A stretch of 19,937 nucleotides of DNA from UBA6163 sp031411655 (lineage in GTDB: Bacteria; Planctomycetota; Planctomycetia; Pirellulales; Pirellulaceae), in assembly GCA_031411655.1 (NCBI GenBank), contig JANOBM010000284.1, positions 1 through 19,937 on the forward strand, in the 5' to 3' direction. The position numbers and the translations under genes are program-made. Under the pieces are notes generated by a model. The model made no database searches. It saw only the letters and a program-made list of their open reading frames with translations, and was not told the DNA's origin. This document shows, in pieces, positions 1 to 6,940 of this stretch (its first letter is position 1; each line of letters begins with the position of its first letter).

Positions 1-600
1 GCTCCTAATCTCCCCGATGTAACCAAGGCCTGCCGTCCTTTCGACAGCCGCCGCAATGGCGCGGTGCTTGGTGAAGGGGCTGCGGCAATGATCTTGGAAA
101 CGTTTGACCACGCGACAGCCCGCGGCGCAAAAATTCTGGGCGAGGTCCTGGGCAGTGGAAGCAGTACCGTTAGCTCGACCACCGGTAAAGACTTTTATCG
201 TCGAGCCCTCACCAATTCCATGCGAATGGCAACGCGTGATTGTGACCTACGCAGTATTGGTCACGTCAATGCGCACGGCCTCGGGGCCGTCGAGTGCGAC
301 CGCCAAGAAGCAGCAGCCATCGCGGAACTGTTCAGCGATGTGCAACCATCCATCCCTGTCGTATCCGCGAAAGGCCATTTCGGAAATCTGGGCGCAGGCG
401 GAGGAATGGTCGAAATCATTGCGAGTGTGATGTCCCTCGGTTCCAACCTATTCCCAACGCTCAACTGTGAGACGATCGACCCGGCCTGCAAGATCAACGT
501 GATCACCGATTCGTCAACCGACGCGGGACAAAGCTTTGTAAGCATGAATGTCACCCCGCAGGGCCAAGCGTCTGCCGTTCGGATTGGATCGGTCGCGTAA
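1..600 (+). CDS. beta-ketoacyl-[ACP] synthase family protein, 3' part (5' end outside window)
   Basis: The reading frame is open from base 1, so about half of a FabF-like ketosynthase is missing on the left. The visible 199 residues carry KAS I/II-type C-terminal landmarks: ACRPFDSRRNGAVLGEGAA near the start, then NAHGLGA, which holds the first catalytic His (fragment residue 92, FabF H303), then SAKGHFGNLGAGGG. In the last motif K124 matches FabF K335, but the position of the second catalytic His (H340) is Asn129, inside FGN. The nucleophilic Cys would lie outside the window, so I cannot say whether the enzyme is active. A decarboxylating condensation of malonyl-ACP in fatty-acid or polyketide synthesis is the family role. 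A chain-length-factor-like or otherwise specialised synthase is possible. The stop is TAA at 598-600, and a 97-bp gap follows before the CorA gene. Confidence 0.88.
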   Translation, partial: APNLPDVTKACRPFDSRRNGAVLGEGAAAMILETFDHATARGAKILGEVLGSGSSTVSSTTGKDFYRRALTNSMRMATRDCDLRSIGHVNAHGLGAVECDRQEAAAIAELFSDVQPSIPVVSAKGHFGNLGAGGGMVEIIASVMSLGSNLFPTLNCETIDPACKINVITDSSTDAGQSFVSMNVTPQGQASAVRIGSVA

Positions 601-697
601 TGGAACAGGTCGGTTGAGATTCTCGTTCGACACCTAGCGTGCATACCAGTGCGGTGAATCCAGCGATCTGTCCATACGAACTTATCGGAATGCGAAC

Positions 698-1657
698 GTG
701 ACCTTGTCGGCAATCGAATTCGATTTCGCAAGCCATCTCGACCGTAAGATTGAGATTGGTGACGCCACCACATCGCATGCCCGTGGCAACAGTGTTTGGG
801 TCGATATCGACCTCGCGCTGGTAGACGAAGCAAACGAAGCGTTCCGGTTGTTATCAGTCAATCCGAGTGTCGTCGAGGCCATTGCGGAGTCACCGTCTGC
901 GGGCAGGCATGATATTTATGAAGATTGCCTGCATCTCTCGCTGTCGATTCCGATCTATCAGAACCACGAGATCCAGTTTGAAGTGGTTGAGTTAATCCTG
1001 GGCGACCGATTGCTGATAACGCTTCACCGTGGCCAATCGTTCTTTCTCGATCGCGTTCGTGAGAACTATCCTACCTTCTTTCGAAAGTTCGCCTTATCAC
1101 TTGGATTCTTGCTGTTTGAGGTTTGGGACCTCTTGATCGAACGCTATCGCCAAACCCTGGCCAGTCTTGAAGAGGATGTGGAGTTGGCCCAGAAATCCAT
1201 CTTCGAAGACGCGAGCGACGAAATTTTTCAGCGAGTATCCCATCTGACAAGCAGCGTTCTAGAAATACGTAAAGCCAGCTTAGCAATGCGGGACTCATTG
1301 GACTTACTAGGGACACACAAGTCTGCTTTTATTCCGACGACTGCTCAACCGTACCTACTCAATATGGTTGGCTCATTGGATCGGCTCGCGGGCGATCTCA
1401 CCATCGAACGTGAAACCCTTGCTGAGGTACTTACGCTCTACCTTGGCATGGTGAGTCATCGAACCAATCAACTGTTGCACCGGTTGACTTTGGTCAGCAT
1501 CGTATTCATGCCACTGACCTTCTTGTGCGGGGTCTACGGGATGAACTTTGATTTGCCCGAGTACAGTTGGAAGTATGGGAATGTTTACTTTTGGTCGCTC
1601 ATAATAACCTGCGTGACGGGCATGGTTTTTTGGATGCGATTGAGAAAGATGTGGTGA
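698..1657 (+). CDS. CorA-family divalent-cation (Mg2+/Co2+) transporter
   Basis: A 319-residue protein with the CorA layout: a mixed N-terminal cytoplasmic domain (about residues 1-130), long charged helices (about 130-255), and two C-terminal membrane segments. The hallmark YGMNF motif sits at the end of the first membrane segment (G281-M282-N283), followed by an acidic periplasmic loop (LPEYSW) and the second segment ending in a basic tail (MRLRKMW). The family forms homopentameric inner-membrane channels for Mg2+ and related ions; GMN is the selectivity signature. Start: GTG at 698, with a weak GGAA about 8 bases upstream. No in-frame ATG lies nearby upstream. Whether it carries Mg2+, Co2+ or Zn2+ cannot be read from sequence, so I give no symbol. 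It is convergent with fliF and appears monocistronic. Confidence 0.9.
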   Translation: MTLSAIEFDFASHLDRKIEIGDATTSHARGNSVWVDIDLALVDEANEAFRLLSVNPSVVEAIAESPSAGRHDIYEDCLHLSLSIPIYQNHEIQFEVVELILGDRLLITLHRGQSFFLDRVRENYPTFFRKFALSLGFLLFEVWDLLIERYRQTLASLEEDVELAQKSIFEDASDEIFQRVSHLTSSVLEIRKASLAMRDSLDLLGTHKSAFIPTTAQPYLLNMVGSLDRLAGDLTIERETLAEVLTLYLGMVSHRTNQLLHRLTLVSIVFMPLTFLCGVYGMNFDLPEYSWKYGNVYFWSLIITCVTGMVFWMRLRKMW

Positions 1658-1730
1658 CGTGGGGAGTGATCGCTCGCCACACCGGCTCATCCTAACCACT
1701 CGCTTCGCTGCAACGCCCAGGGCGCGCACT

Positions 1731-1796
1731 AGAGGTGAACTAGGGGTGAACTAGGGGTGCGCTAGGGGTGCGCTAGGGGTGCGCTTGCGGCGCACT
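1731..1796. repeat. 11-bp tandem repeat array between convergent genes
   Basis: Six consecutive 11-bp units can be read: AGAGGTGAACT, AGGGGTGAACT, three identical AGGGGTGCGCT (1753-1785), and a degenerate last unit TGCGGCGCACT (1786-1796). The array fills the gap between the corA stop and the fliF stop, and the complement of its last unit supplies part of the TAG stop of fliF (1795-1797). Two variants (GAACT, GCGCT) are grouped in blocks, which suggests expansion by slippage. The unit is close to one helical turn. Function unknown. Confidence 0.85.
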
Positions 1797-3441
1797 AGGC
1801 CGCGTCGCTGATCCAGGCCCGCAGAACGTTCGCAGCGACATCGGGGTTGCTTTCAACAAGCCTCACTAGCTCATCTTTCAGCGATCCACCGGTGATCTGC
1901 ATCCCCTCGGGTTGCTCATTTTCCACTGGATTGTTTTCTACTGGGATCGCAGCGGTTGGAAGTTCAAGACCAAAACCCTCGCTGAATCCCGGAACAGGTC
2001 CTCCCGATCCACTGGAAAGCGCGGAACGGGCAATCAACATCGCGACGACGGCAAGCCCCAGCAAAGCTAACGACTGCCACGAACCGGCAAGCCAAGTAAG
2101 TGCCTTGCTGCTTACTCCTGGAACCTCGGCCGATGGTACCGGAAGGTCGGGATAGTCCCATACTTGGACCAACGGATACGGATCTTCACCCACTGGAATT
2201 GCCGGCAATAACGGTGTTACGGCGGCCTGGATACCAGCTTGCGTTTCATCTTTCTTTGCCTGAAGTATCGCTTGAGTCGGCTTGGGAGCGTCCGCAGCCG
2301 TCTTACCAGGGTTTTCTCTTAAAAAATCCTGCAGCAAGACGGTGTCGTAGTAACTGGATGGAATCCCTACGGAAACTCGAACGCGTTTTACCTGCATTGC
2401 GGCCATACGGGACAATTCATATTGCTGCCCAACGACCCCGCTGGCTTCTCGTTCATCCGCTTTTGACTTCTGTATCTCTGCGGTGTCCTCAATCGCAGCG
2501 GAGCGATTTCCGATCGCGTTGGGGACGGTCCCAGGAACATCCCCTTGCGCTGGGCGATTGGTCGTGGAATCTACTTTTTTAGAGTATTCCTGTACCGTTG
2601 TTCGCTCGGCGTCATACTTGAGACTTGTCTTTTCTACACCCATGGTAGGATCGATCTCCGCGTAGGCAGCGACACGAATGGGTCCATAGCCGACAAGTGT
2701 TTTGAGAATCTTTTGTTCGTAGCTGGCCTCTTCCTCAAGTCGTTTGCGCAACATGGGGTCTTCTTCGTCCGTCGACGACGGCGAGTGCGTCGCATTTGTA
2801 TCGATGACAACGACATCTTCATTTGTCATACTGGCGAATGAACCGCGAATCAAATCTTTGATCATATTGATTCGGTCTTTTGTAAGGGGCTCAGTTCCCT
2901 CCGGTGATACCACTACACTAGCCGATTGCGCACGACTCCTGGACATGCCGAAACGCTCCCCGCGGTCATACTCGACGCTGGCCCACCGAACTTCGGGAAA
3001 TGCGGTGATTTTATTTCCTAAGTCTTGTTCCTTGGCATGCATCTCCCTCGCCTGCCGCATTTCGCTCGACTCGAAGGGCGTCGACTTGTCAATCGCGTCT
3101 TGGATGGATGAGCGAAGTGCTAATGGCAGCGTCGAGGACGCTTTCAACGCCGCGAGGTATTCGTTGCGGGTGTCGCCGGGGATTCGGATGCGACGACCTT
3201 CGCGAGTCCAACCACTGAGCCCTGCTTCGCTGAAAGCCAACTCGACTGAATCCACCTCGTTCTCACCTAAAACTCGACCGCCGAAGAGCAGCTCGCCTTC
3301 ACCATTTTGGGTTCCCTGAAGCAACAGGCCAAATCCAATCGCTATTACCGCGATCAGCATGCCAGCAATCAGACGCGATTGCATTGGCATCGCAAGGAAT
3401 GCTTCACGAATCGGCGAAGTCATTTGTTGAAAATAATTCAT
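1795..3441 (-). CDS. fliF: flagellar M-ring (MS-ring) protein FliF
   Basis: A 548-residue protein with the full FliF plan. The first membrane segment is at about residues 24-42 (IAGMLIAVIAIGFGLLL). Then come ring-building domains in the periplasmic part, with recognisable pieces such as VRWASVEYDRGERFG and VSPEGTEPLT, and a second membrane segment at about 457-472. The cytoplasmic tail ends in a FliG-binding-type helix (DELVRLVESNPDVAANVL). The ring anchors the rod and export gate and carries the FliG rotor. An AGGT lies 4-5 bases before the ATG. It is the last gene of a leftward operon, 31 bp after fliE. The length is normal and the C-terminus intact, but no fliG follows; the next gene is convergent corA. 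Confidence 0.95.
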   Translation of the reverse strand: MNYFQQMTSPIREAFLAMPMQSRLIAGMLIAVIAIGFGLLLQGTQNGEGELLFGGRVLGENEVDSVELAFSEAGLSGWTREGRRIRIPGDTRNEYLAALKASSTLPLALRSSIQDAIDKSTPFESSEMRQAREMHAKEQDLGNKITAFPEVRWASVEYDRGERFGMSRSRAQSASVVVSPEGTEPLTKDRINMIKDLIRGSFASMTNEDVVVIDTNATHSPSSTDEEDPMLRKRLEEEASYEQKILKTLVGYGPIRVAAYAEIDPTMGVEKTSLKYDAERTTVQEYSKKVDSTTNRPAQGDVPGTVPNAIGNRSAAIEDTAEIQKSKADEREASGVVGQQYELSRMAAMQVKRVRVSVGIPSSYYDTVLLQDFLRENPGKTAADAPKPTQAILQAKKDETQAGIQAAVTPLLPAIPVGEDPYPLVQVWDYPDLPVPSAEVPGVSSKALTWLAGSWQSLALLGLAVVAMLIARSALSSGSGGPVPGFSEGFGLELPTAAIPVENNPVENEQPEGMQITGGSLKDELVRLVESNPDVAANVLRAWISDAA

Positions 3442-3472
3442 GGCGACCTATCAATGATCAGATAAACAAAGT

Positions 3473-3808
3473 TTAGATCTGTATCTGCTGCAATTCTCGG
3501 TAAGCTTCGATCAGCTTGTTGCGTACCTGTAATATCATGCGAAACGCTAGATCAGCTTTTTGCACCGACGTCAAAACTTCCGCTTCATTGACGTCGCCCC
3601 CTGTCAACATGGAATGGACCTTGTCATCAGCGTCCACTTGCATCGAATTGACTTCACCCAATTTATCAAGCATTAGCCGAGCAAAATCGCTGGACACATC
3701 TTTCGTGGGTGCGGCCCCATTGCCCGAGTTTGCCTCCATAGCCGCTCGAAAGAGCGCCGCCGGTGGAACGGGCTGGGTCGGTGGTAGCGGGGGACCGATG
3801 GGACGCAA
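3473..3808 (-). CDS. fliE: flagellar hook-basal body complex protein FliE
   Basis: A small protein of 111 residues if the TTG at 3808 is used. The conserved C-terminal half is typical of FliE: FARLMLDKLGEVNSMQ, then VDADDKVHSMLTGG, then EVLTSVQKADLAFRMILQVRNKLIEAY as an extended helix (split here for reading). FliE joins the MS ring to the proximal rod. An in-frame TAA lies five codons upstream of the TTG, so the only alternatives are TTG at 3808 or ATG at 3739 (88 residues). I prefer TTG because the Pro-rich N-terminus (RPIGPPLPPTQPVPP) resembles the variable N-termini of FliE proteins, but no clear Shine-Dalgarno site decides it. It lies between flgC (54 bp) and fliF (31 bp), as in other flgBC-fliEF operons. 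Confidence 0.9.
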   Translation of the reverse strand: MRPIGPPLPPTQPVPPAALFRAAMEANSGNGAAPTKDVSSDFARLMLDKLGEVNSMQVDADDKVHSMLTGGDVNEAEVLTSVQKADLAFRMILQVRNKLIEAYRELQQIQI

Positions 3809-3862
3809 GGCGGTGCAAACTTAGGGCAAGGGGAAGGGAAAAACGCGTGGAAAGCGGCTTGT

Positions 3863-4285
3863 CTAGGCAAGTATGGTCAGAGTATCGCGACTGAGATCTT
3901 TGGTGATCTCCATTACCCCAACGTTCGCCTCATAGGCGCGGGTCGATTCGAGCGCGTCAACCATTTGCGTCGTGAGGTCAATGTTTGGATACGCGACGTA
4001 GCCTTTATGCTCACCGTCGGCAATCGCCAAAGGATGGTTGGGTTGATAGCGATAAAGCGGCTCAGCTTTATCCGATTTGATTTCTGCAACCCGCACTCCT
4101 GCAGCACCATCACGAGTCGATATCGAAGGGTCGGCTTGAAAGACAACCTGTCTAGCACGATACGGATTGGGTTTTCCGGTTTCGTCGGTGAGCGAAGACA
4201 TGTTCGCGATGTTTCCGCTAATCGCATTAAGTCGCGTTCGCTGGGCCACAAGGGCTGACGTACTGATGTCAAGGGCGCGAAGCAT
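3863..4285 (-). CDS. flgC: flagellar basal-body rod protein FlgC
   Basis: A 140-residue proximal rod protein. The N-terminal heptad helix and rod signature are visible (LDISTSALVAQRTRLNAI, then SGNIANMSS). The conserved C-terminal helix is also present (NIDLTTQMVDALESTRAYEA, then NVGVMEITKDL). FlgC polymerises with FlgB, FlgF and FlgG into the rod crossing the periplasm; it is exported by the flagellar type III apparatus and has no signal peptide. Length is normal for the family. An AGGA lies about 10 bases upstream of the ATG. It follows flgB after 83 bp in the same operon. Confidence 0.95.
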   Translation of the reverse strand: MLRALDISTSALVAQRTRLNAISGNIANMSSLTDETGKPNPYRARQVVFQADPSISTRDGAAGVRVAEIKSDKAEPLYRYQPNHPLAIADGEHKGYVAYPNIDLTTQMVDALESTRAYEANVGVMEITKDLSRDTLTILA

Positions 4286-4368
4286 GTTGATTGGATCCTA
4301 ATGGTTTTGCGGCAGCGTGAAGGAGGGCATTGAAACGTCTTGACGCGACCTTTCGCCAGGTTTGTCTA

Positions 4369-4851
4369 CTAAGGTCGCTCGGAAATCGCTGCACGTAGCA
4401 TGGCGAACTGGTTACGCATTGTCGCGATAGCTAACGAATGGAGCCCCTGATTCTTAGCCATGTCGGTTACCTGTCTTTCGAGACTTACATCGCTCCCATC
4501 ATGGAGCACAATCGGCTCCATCGAATCTCGAGGACCGACCGCGATGTCGTCTCTCTGCACGGCACTGCCAAAAAGGCCCTCCCCGTGGGGACCGCGAACG
4601 GCCTTTCGTGCTCCACCGATCAAGTCCCCAACGGAAGGACTACCGGACGATGAATTTCCTGGCGATGGGTTCTTCCCTTGTTCGATGGATTCGGCAAGTG
4701 CCGCCTGAAAGCGATCTACAGGCAAATCGCGTGCTCGATAATCCGGCGTATCCAGGTTGGCAAGATTGCTGGCCAACAACTCATGGCGACGTTCGGTGAA
4801 TGCTGCAGTCTGTTGCAGGGCCGAAATTGTTGTCGAATCGAACAATCGCAT
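4369..4851 (-). CDS. flgB: flagellar basal-body rod protein FlgB
   Basis: A 160-residue proximal rod protein. The FlgB signature is at residues 28-43 (SNLANLDTPDYRARDL), and the C-terminal helix (MAKNQGLHSLAIATMRNQFA) matches the rod/hook C-terminal motif. I chose ATG at 4851 because GAGG sits 6 bases upstream, 16 bp after the stop of the preceding gene. An in-frame ATG at 4890 would add 13 residues and overlap that gene with no ribosome site. The middle (about 55-85) is a Ser/Gly/Pro-rich linker, common in rod proteins of this group. Confidence 0.94.
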   Translation of the reverse strand: MRLFDSTTISALQQTAAFTERRHELLASNLANLDTPDYRARDLPVDRFQAALAESIEQGKNPSPGNSSSGSPSVGDLIGGARKAVRGPHGEGLFGSAVQRDDIAVGPRDSMEPIVLHDGSDVSLERQVTDMAKNQGLHSLAIATMRNQFAMLRAAISERP

Positions 4852-4867
4852 GTTGACCTCGTTTGCA

Positions 4868-5287
4868 TCAAGCGGCTTTCCGCGCCGCATTGCTGAAGGG
4901 GAGAATCAGTGTCACCGCGGCTCCGCCCTGAGGACAGTTTTGCCAATGAGGCTTGCAGCCCAACGATGCTGCGGCGATCGATATCGAATGACTGCGGTTT
5001 TCGGCGTCGCTGCCCGTATCAGCGATTTCGAGCTCGACGCCATTTGCAGTTTGACACGCGGAGATGGTCAGTTCGCCACCGTCTTGCATCTCACGAAGCG
5101 AGTCATGCACAAGACTTTGGAGCAAAGAAATCAAATGCTCTGAGTTGGCATTGGTTTTCAAGCTGGTATCGATATTGAGCTCGAAAAGAATCGGTGCTGC
5201 ATGTTCCCTTAACATCGGAGCAACCGTGCACTCTACCAGGACAGCTAGCAACGACGGGCCAGAGGGACTGAAACTTCGGCGGTTCAT
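4868..5287 (-). CDS. small HATPase_c-like (histidine-kinase-type ATPase) domain protein, degenerate, first gene of flagellar operon
   Basis: A 139-residue protein resembling only the catalytic/ATP-binding part of a sensor kinase. The region LISLLQSLVHDSLREM occupies the place of the N-box helix, followed by GGELTISACQ, an EIADTGSD segment in the place of the G1 box, and a final GGAAVTLILPF strand. Key residues are weak: the N-box Asn positions read Ser and Asp, and the second Gly of DxGxG is Asp. There is no dimerisation/phospho-acceptor His domain, no sensor domain and no membrane segment. GGGAG about 9 bases before the ATG supports the start. It sits 16 bp upstream of flgB, so it is probably cotranscribed with the rod genes. 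A role in regulating flagellar expression is plausible by position only; nucleotide binding is doubtful. Confidence 0.65.
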   Translation of the reverse strand: MNRRSFSPSGPSLLAVLVECTVAPMLREHAAPILFELNIDTSLKTNANSEHLISLLQSLVHDSLREMQDGGELTISACQTANGVELEIADTGSDAENRSHSISIAAASLGCKPHWQNCPQGGAAVTLILPFSNAARKAA

Positions 5288-5429
5288 CGATACGCTCCCA
5301 GCACTTAAACGTGACAGCAGAAAAGGGATTTTTACTCAAGTTTTGGTCACAACACGTCGGGAGTTGTTCACCCAGAGTGACGCATACGCATTCCCGCATG
5401 TCAGCGGCAAGAGCAGTTGAAAAACTCGG

Positions 5430-5453
5430 TGGCCTGTTGGCCTGGTGGCCTGG
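5430..5453. repeat. short 8-bp tandem repeat (x3)
   Basis: Three head-to-tail copies, TGGCCTGT, TGGCCTGG and TGGCCTGG, lie about 145 bp upstream of the first flagellar-operon gene. Role unknown. Confidence 0.7.
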
Positions 5454-5548
5454 CTCTGAATAAAAGATCCACGAAAAGCGATGGAGAGAGTGATCTACTG
5501 AGCAAAAGGCAATTGTGGACTTTTTTAAAAAGGCCTCTCGCACCGATC

Positions 5549-5582
5549 AAAAAAACACGGCGACGGCCTTCGCCGCCGCCGT
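5549..5582 (-). terminator. intrinsic terminator of serS (leftward)
   Basis: Two 11-nt arms (5557-5567 and 5572-5582) pair with one A-C mismatch in a nearly all-GC stem around a 4-nt loop. Read on the minus strand, the stem is followed by G and then seven T (complement of the A run 5549-5555). It starts 30 bp after the serS stop and would insulate the flagellar operon from serS transcription. Confidence 0.85.
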
Positions 5583-5612
5583 CGAAATCTCTTGACCTAG
5601 CCCCGATTACCG

Positions 5613-6887
5613 CTAGCCGATCCGGTCGCTGCCCACCAAAGTCCGGAGGACCGCTGGAACGGAGATCGAACCATCTGCATTCTGATGGTTTTCCAAGATG
5701 GCGATCATGGCTCTTCCTGTCGCAATCGCCGTTCCGTTGAGAGTGTGCACGAACTGCGTCCCTTTTTGTCCGGTCGCTTTGCTTCGAACATTCAATCGAC
5801 GCGCTTGGTAGTCGGTGCAATTACTGGTACTCGTGACCTCACCCCACTGCCCCCCGTCACCGCGTCCAGGCATCCACGCTTCGAGATCGTACTTGCGATA
5901 AGCCGGTCCCCCGAGGTCGCCCGATGCGGTATCGATCACGCGGTAGGGCACCTCCAGTGAATCAAATAATTCGCATTCTAGTCCTCGCATTTCTTCGTGT
6001 ACGGCATCGCTTTGTTCAGGGCTCGTGAATGCAAACATCTCGACCTTGGTAAACTGATGAACGCGATAAAGTCCTTTCGATGCGCGGCCCGCGGCGCCCG
6101 CTTCGGTGCGAAAGCAGTGGCTCAAACCACAGAACTTCAGCGGCAACGTCTCGGCTGCAATCGTTTCGCCAGCCATCATGCCACCGAGAGTGATCTCCGC
6201 CGTCGCGACCAAATTCAAGTCGGTGTTCTCGATGCTGTAGATCTGTGTTTCAGGCCCGCGCGGGATGAATCCGGTTCCATGGAGAATCTCCGTCAGCGCA
6301 AGGTCTGGCGTCGTGACCGGCGTGTAACCTCGCCGAGTCAAAAACGACACCGCGTAATGCTGAAGCGCTAAATCCAAGATGACGGCGGCGTTTTTTAAGA
6401 AATAAAAACCCGCGCCGGCGACTCGTGCGCCGCCTTCAAAATCGAATAGGTCATGCTGCTGTCCGAGCGCCAAGTGATCCTTCGGCAGAAAGTCGAATTT
6501 CCGAATCGGCGTCTTACCCATGGCAACTTCCACCGCGTCCTCTTCGCCGCCTCGTGGTGCCTGGGGGTGAGTCAAATTTGGTACTCGAAGTAGCAAGTCC
6601 ACAATCTGCACTTCGATCTCATCGTGCTCACGTTGTGCCACGTCCTTTTGATCTCGCAACGAACGTCCCATCGCCACCCGTTGCTGGCGTTCCGTGTCAT
6701 CTTTCGCCTTTCCCACCGATTGACTGACTTCGTTAGCTTGGCGATTGAGTTCTTGCGCCGCCTGCAACTTTTCGGTACGAAGCTTCTCAAGCTCGACGAT
6801 GCGATCGATATCGCAGGTCGCGCCTCGCTCCAGGCAATTTTGCTTTACCAGGTCTGGATTGCTGACAATGAATTTTCGATCGAGCAT
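5613..6887 (-). CDS. serS: seryl-tRNA synthetase
   Basis: A 424-residue class II synthetase that charges tRNA-Ser with serine in the cytoplasm. The N-terminal tRNA-binding arm is a long antiparallel coiled coil (about residues 27-100). The catalytic core shows motif 1 around GYTPVTTPDL, the serine-site TAEI segment, motif 2 (CFRTEAGAAGRASKGLYRVHQF, about 258-280, shown only in part in family alignments) and motif 3 (NGTAIATGRAMIAILEN, about 384-400) with its invariant Arg. Length is normal. The ATG at 6887 has no clear Shine-Dalgarno site. It lies 53 bp after the dipeptidase gene on the same strand, with no terminator between them, so the two may be cotranscribed. A strong intrinsic terminator follows. 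Confidence 0.97.
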   Translation of the reverse strand: MLDRKFIVSNPDLVKQNCLERGATCDIDRIVELEKLRTEKLQAAQELNRQANEVSQSVGKAKDDTERQQRVAMGRSLRDQKDVAQREHDEIEVQIVDLLLRVPNLTHPQAPRGGEEDAVEVAMGKTPIRKFDFLPKDHLALGQQHDLFDFEGGARVAGAGFYFLKNAAVILDLALQHYAVSFLTRRGYTPVTTPDLALTEILHGTGFIPRGPETQIYSIENTDLNLVATAEITLGGMMAGETIAAETLPLKFCGLSHCFRTEAGAAGRASKGLYRVHQFTKVEMFAFTSPEQSDAVHEEMRGLECELFDSLEVPYRVIDTASGDLGGPAYRKYDLEAWMPGRGDGGQWGEVTSTSNCTDYQARRLNVRSKATGQKGTQFVHTLNGTAIATGRAMIAILENHQNADGSISVPAVLRTLVGSDRIG

Positions 6888-6940
6888 CGTACGATTCGGT
6901 TGTGGTTAAAAGAGCAGTAGAAAAATAATCGAGCTGCCTG

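Larger units (their letters stand above)
5288..5612. other. intergenic region between serS and the flagellar operon
   Basis: This 325-bp stretch should hold the leftward promoter of the flagellar operon as well as the serS terminator (5549-5582). I see no convincing sigma54 (GG-N10-GC) or sigma28 promoter on the minus strand. It contains an 8-bp tandem repeat (5430-5453) and three CGCAT copies (5381-5399), but no credible coding region. Confidence 0.6.

Noticed and set aside
261..833. 190-codon open frame on the - strand
   Set aside because: Covers the ketosynthase end and corA start in antisense; no domain or ribosome site.
1659..1680. Hairpin after corA as an intrinsic terminator
   Set aside because: The arms pair imperfectly and no T run follows on either strand.
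1731..1796. CRISPR-like array
   Set aside because: Units are 11 bp, directly adjacent, without spacers, and no cas genes are present.
4852..4890. Upstream ATG (4890) as flgB start
   Set aside because: It overlaps the preceding gene and has no ribosome site, while ATG 4851 has GAGG at proper spacing and gives a normal FlgB N-terminus.
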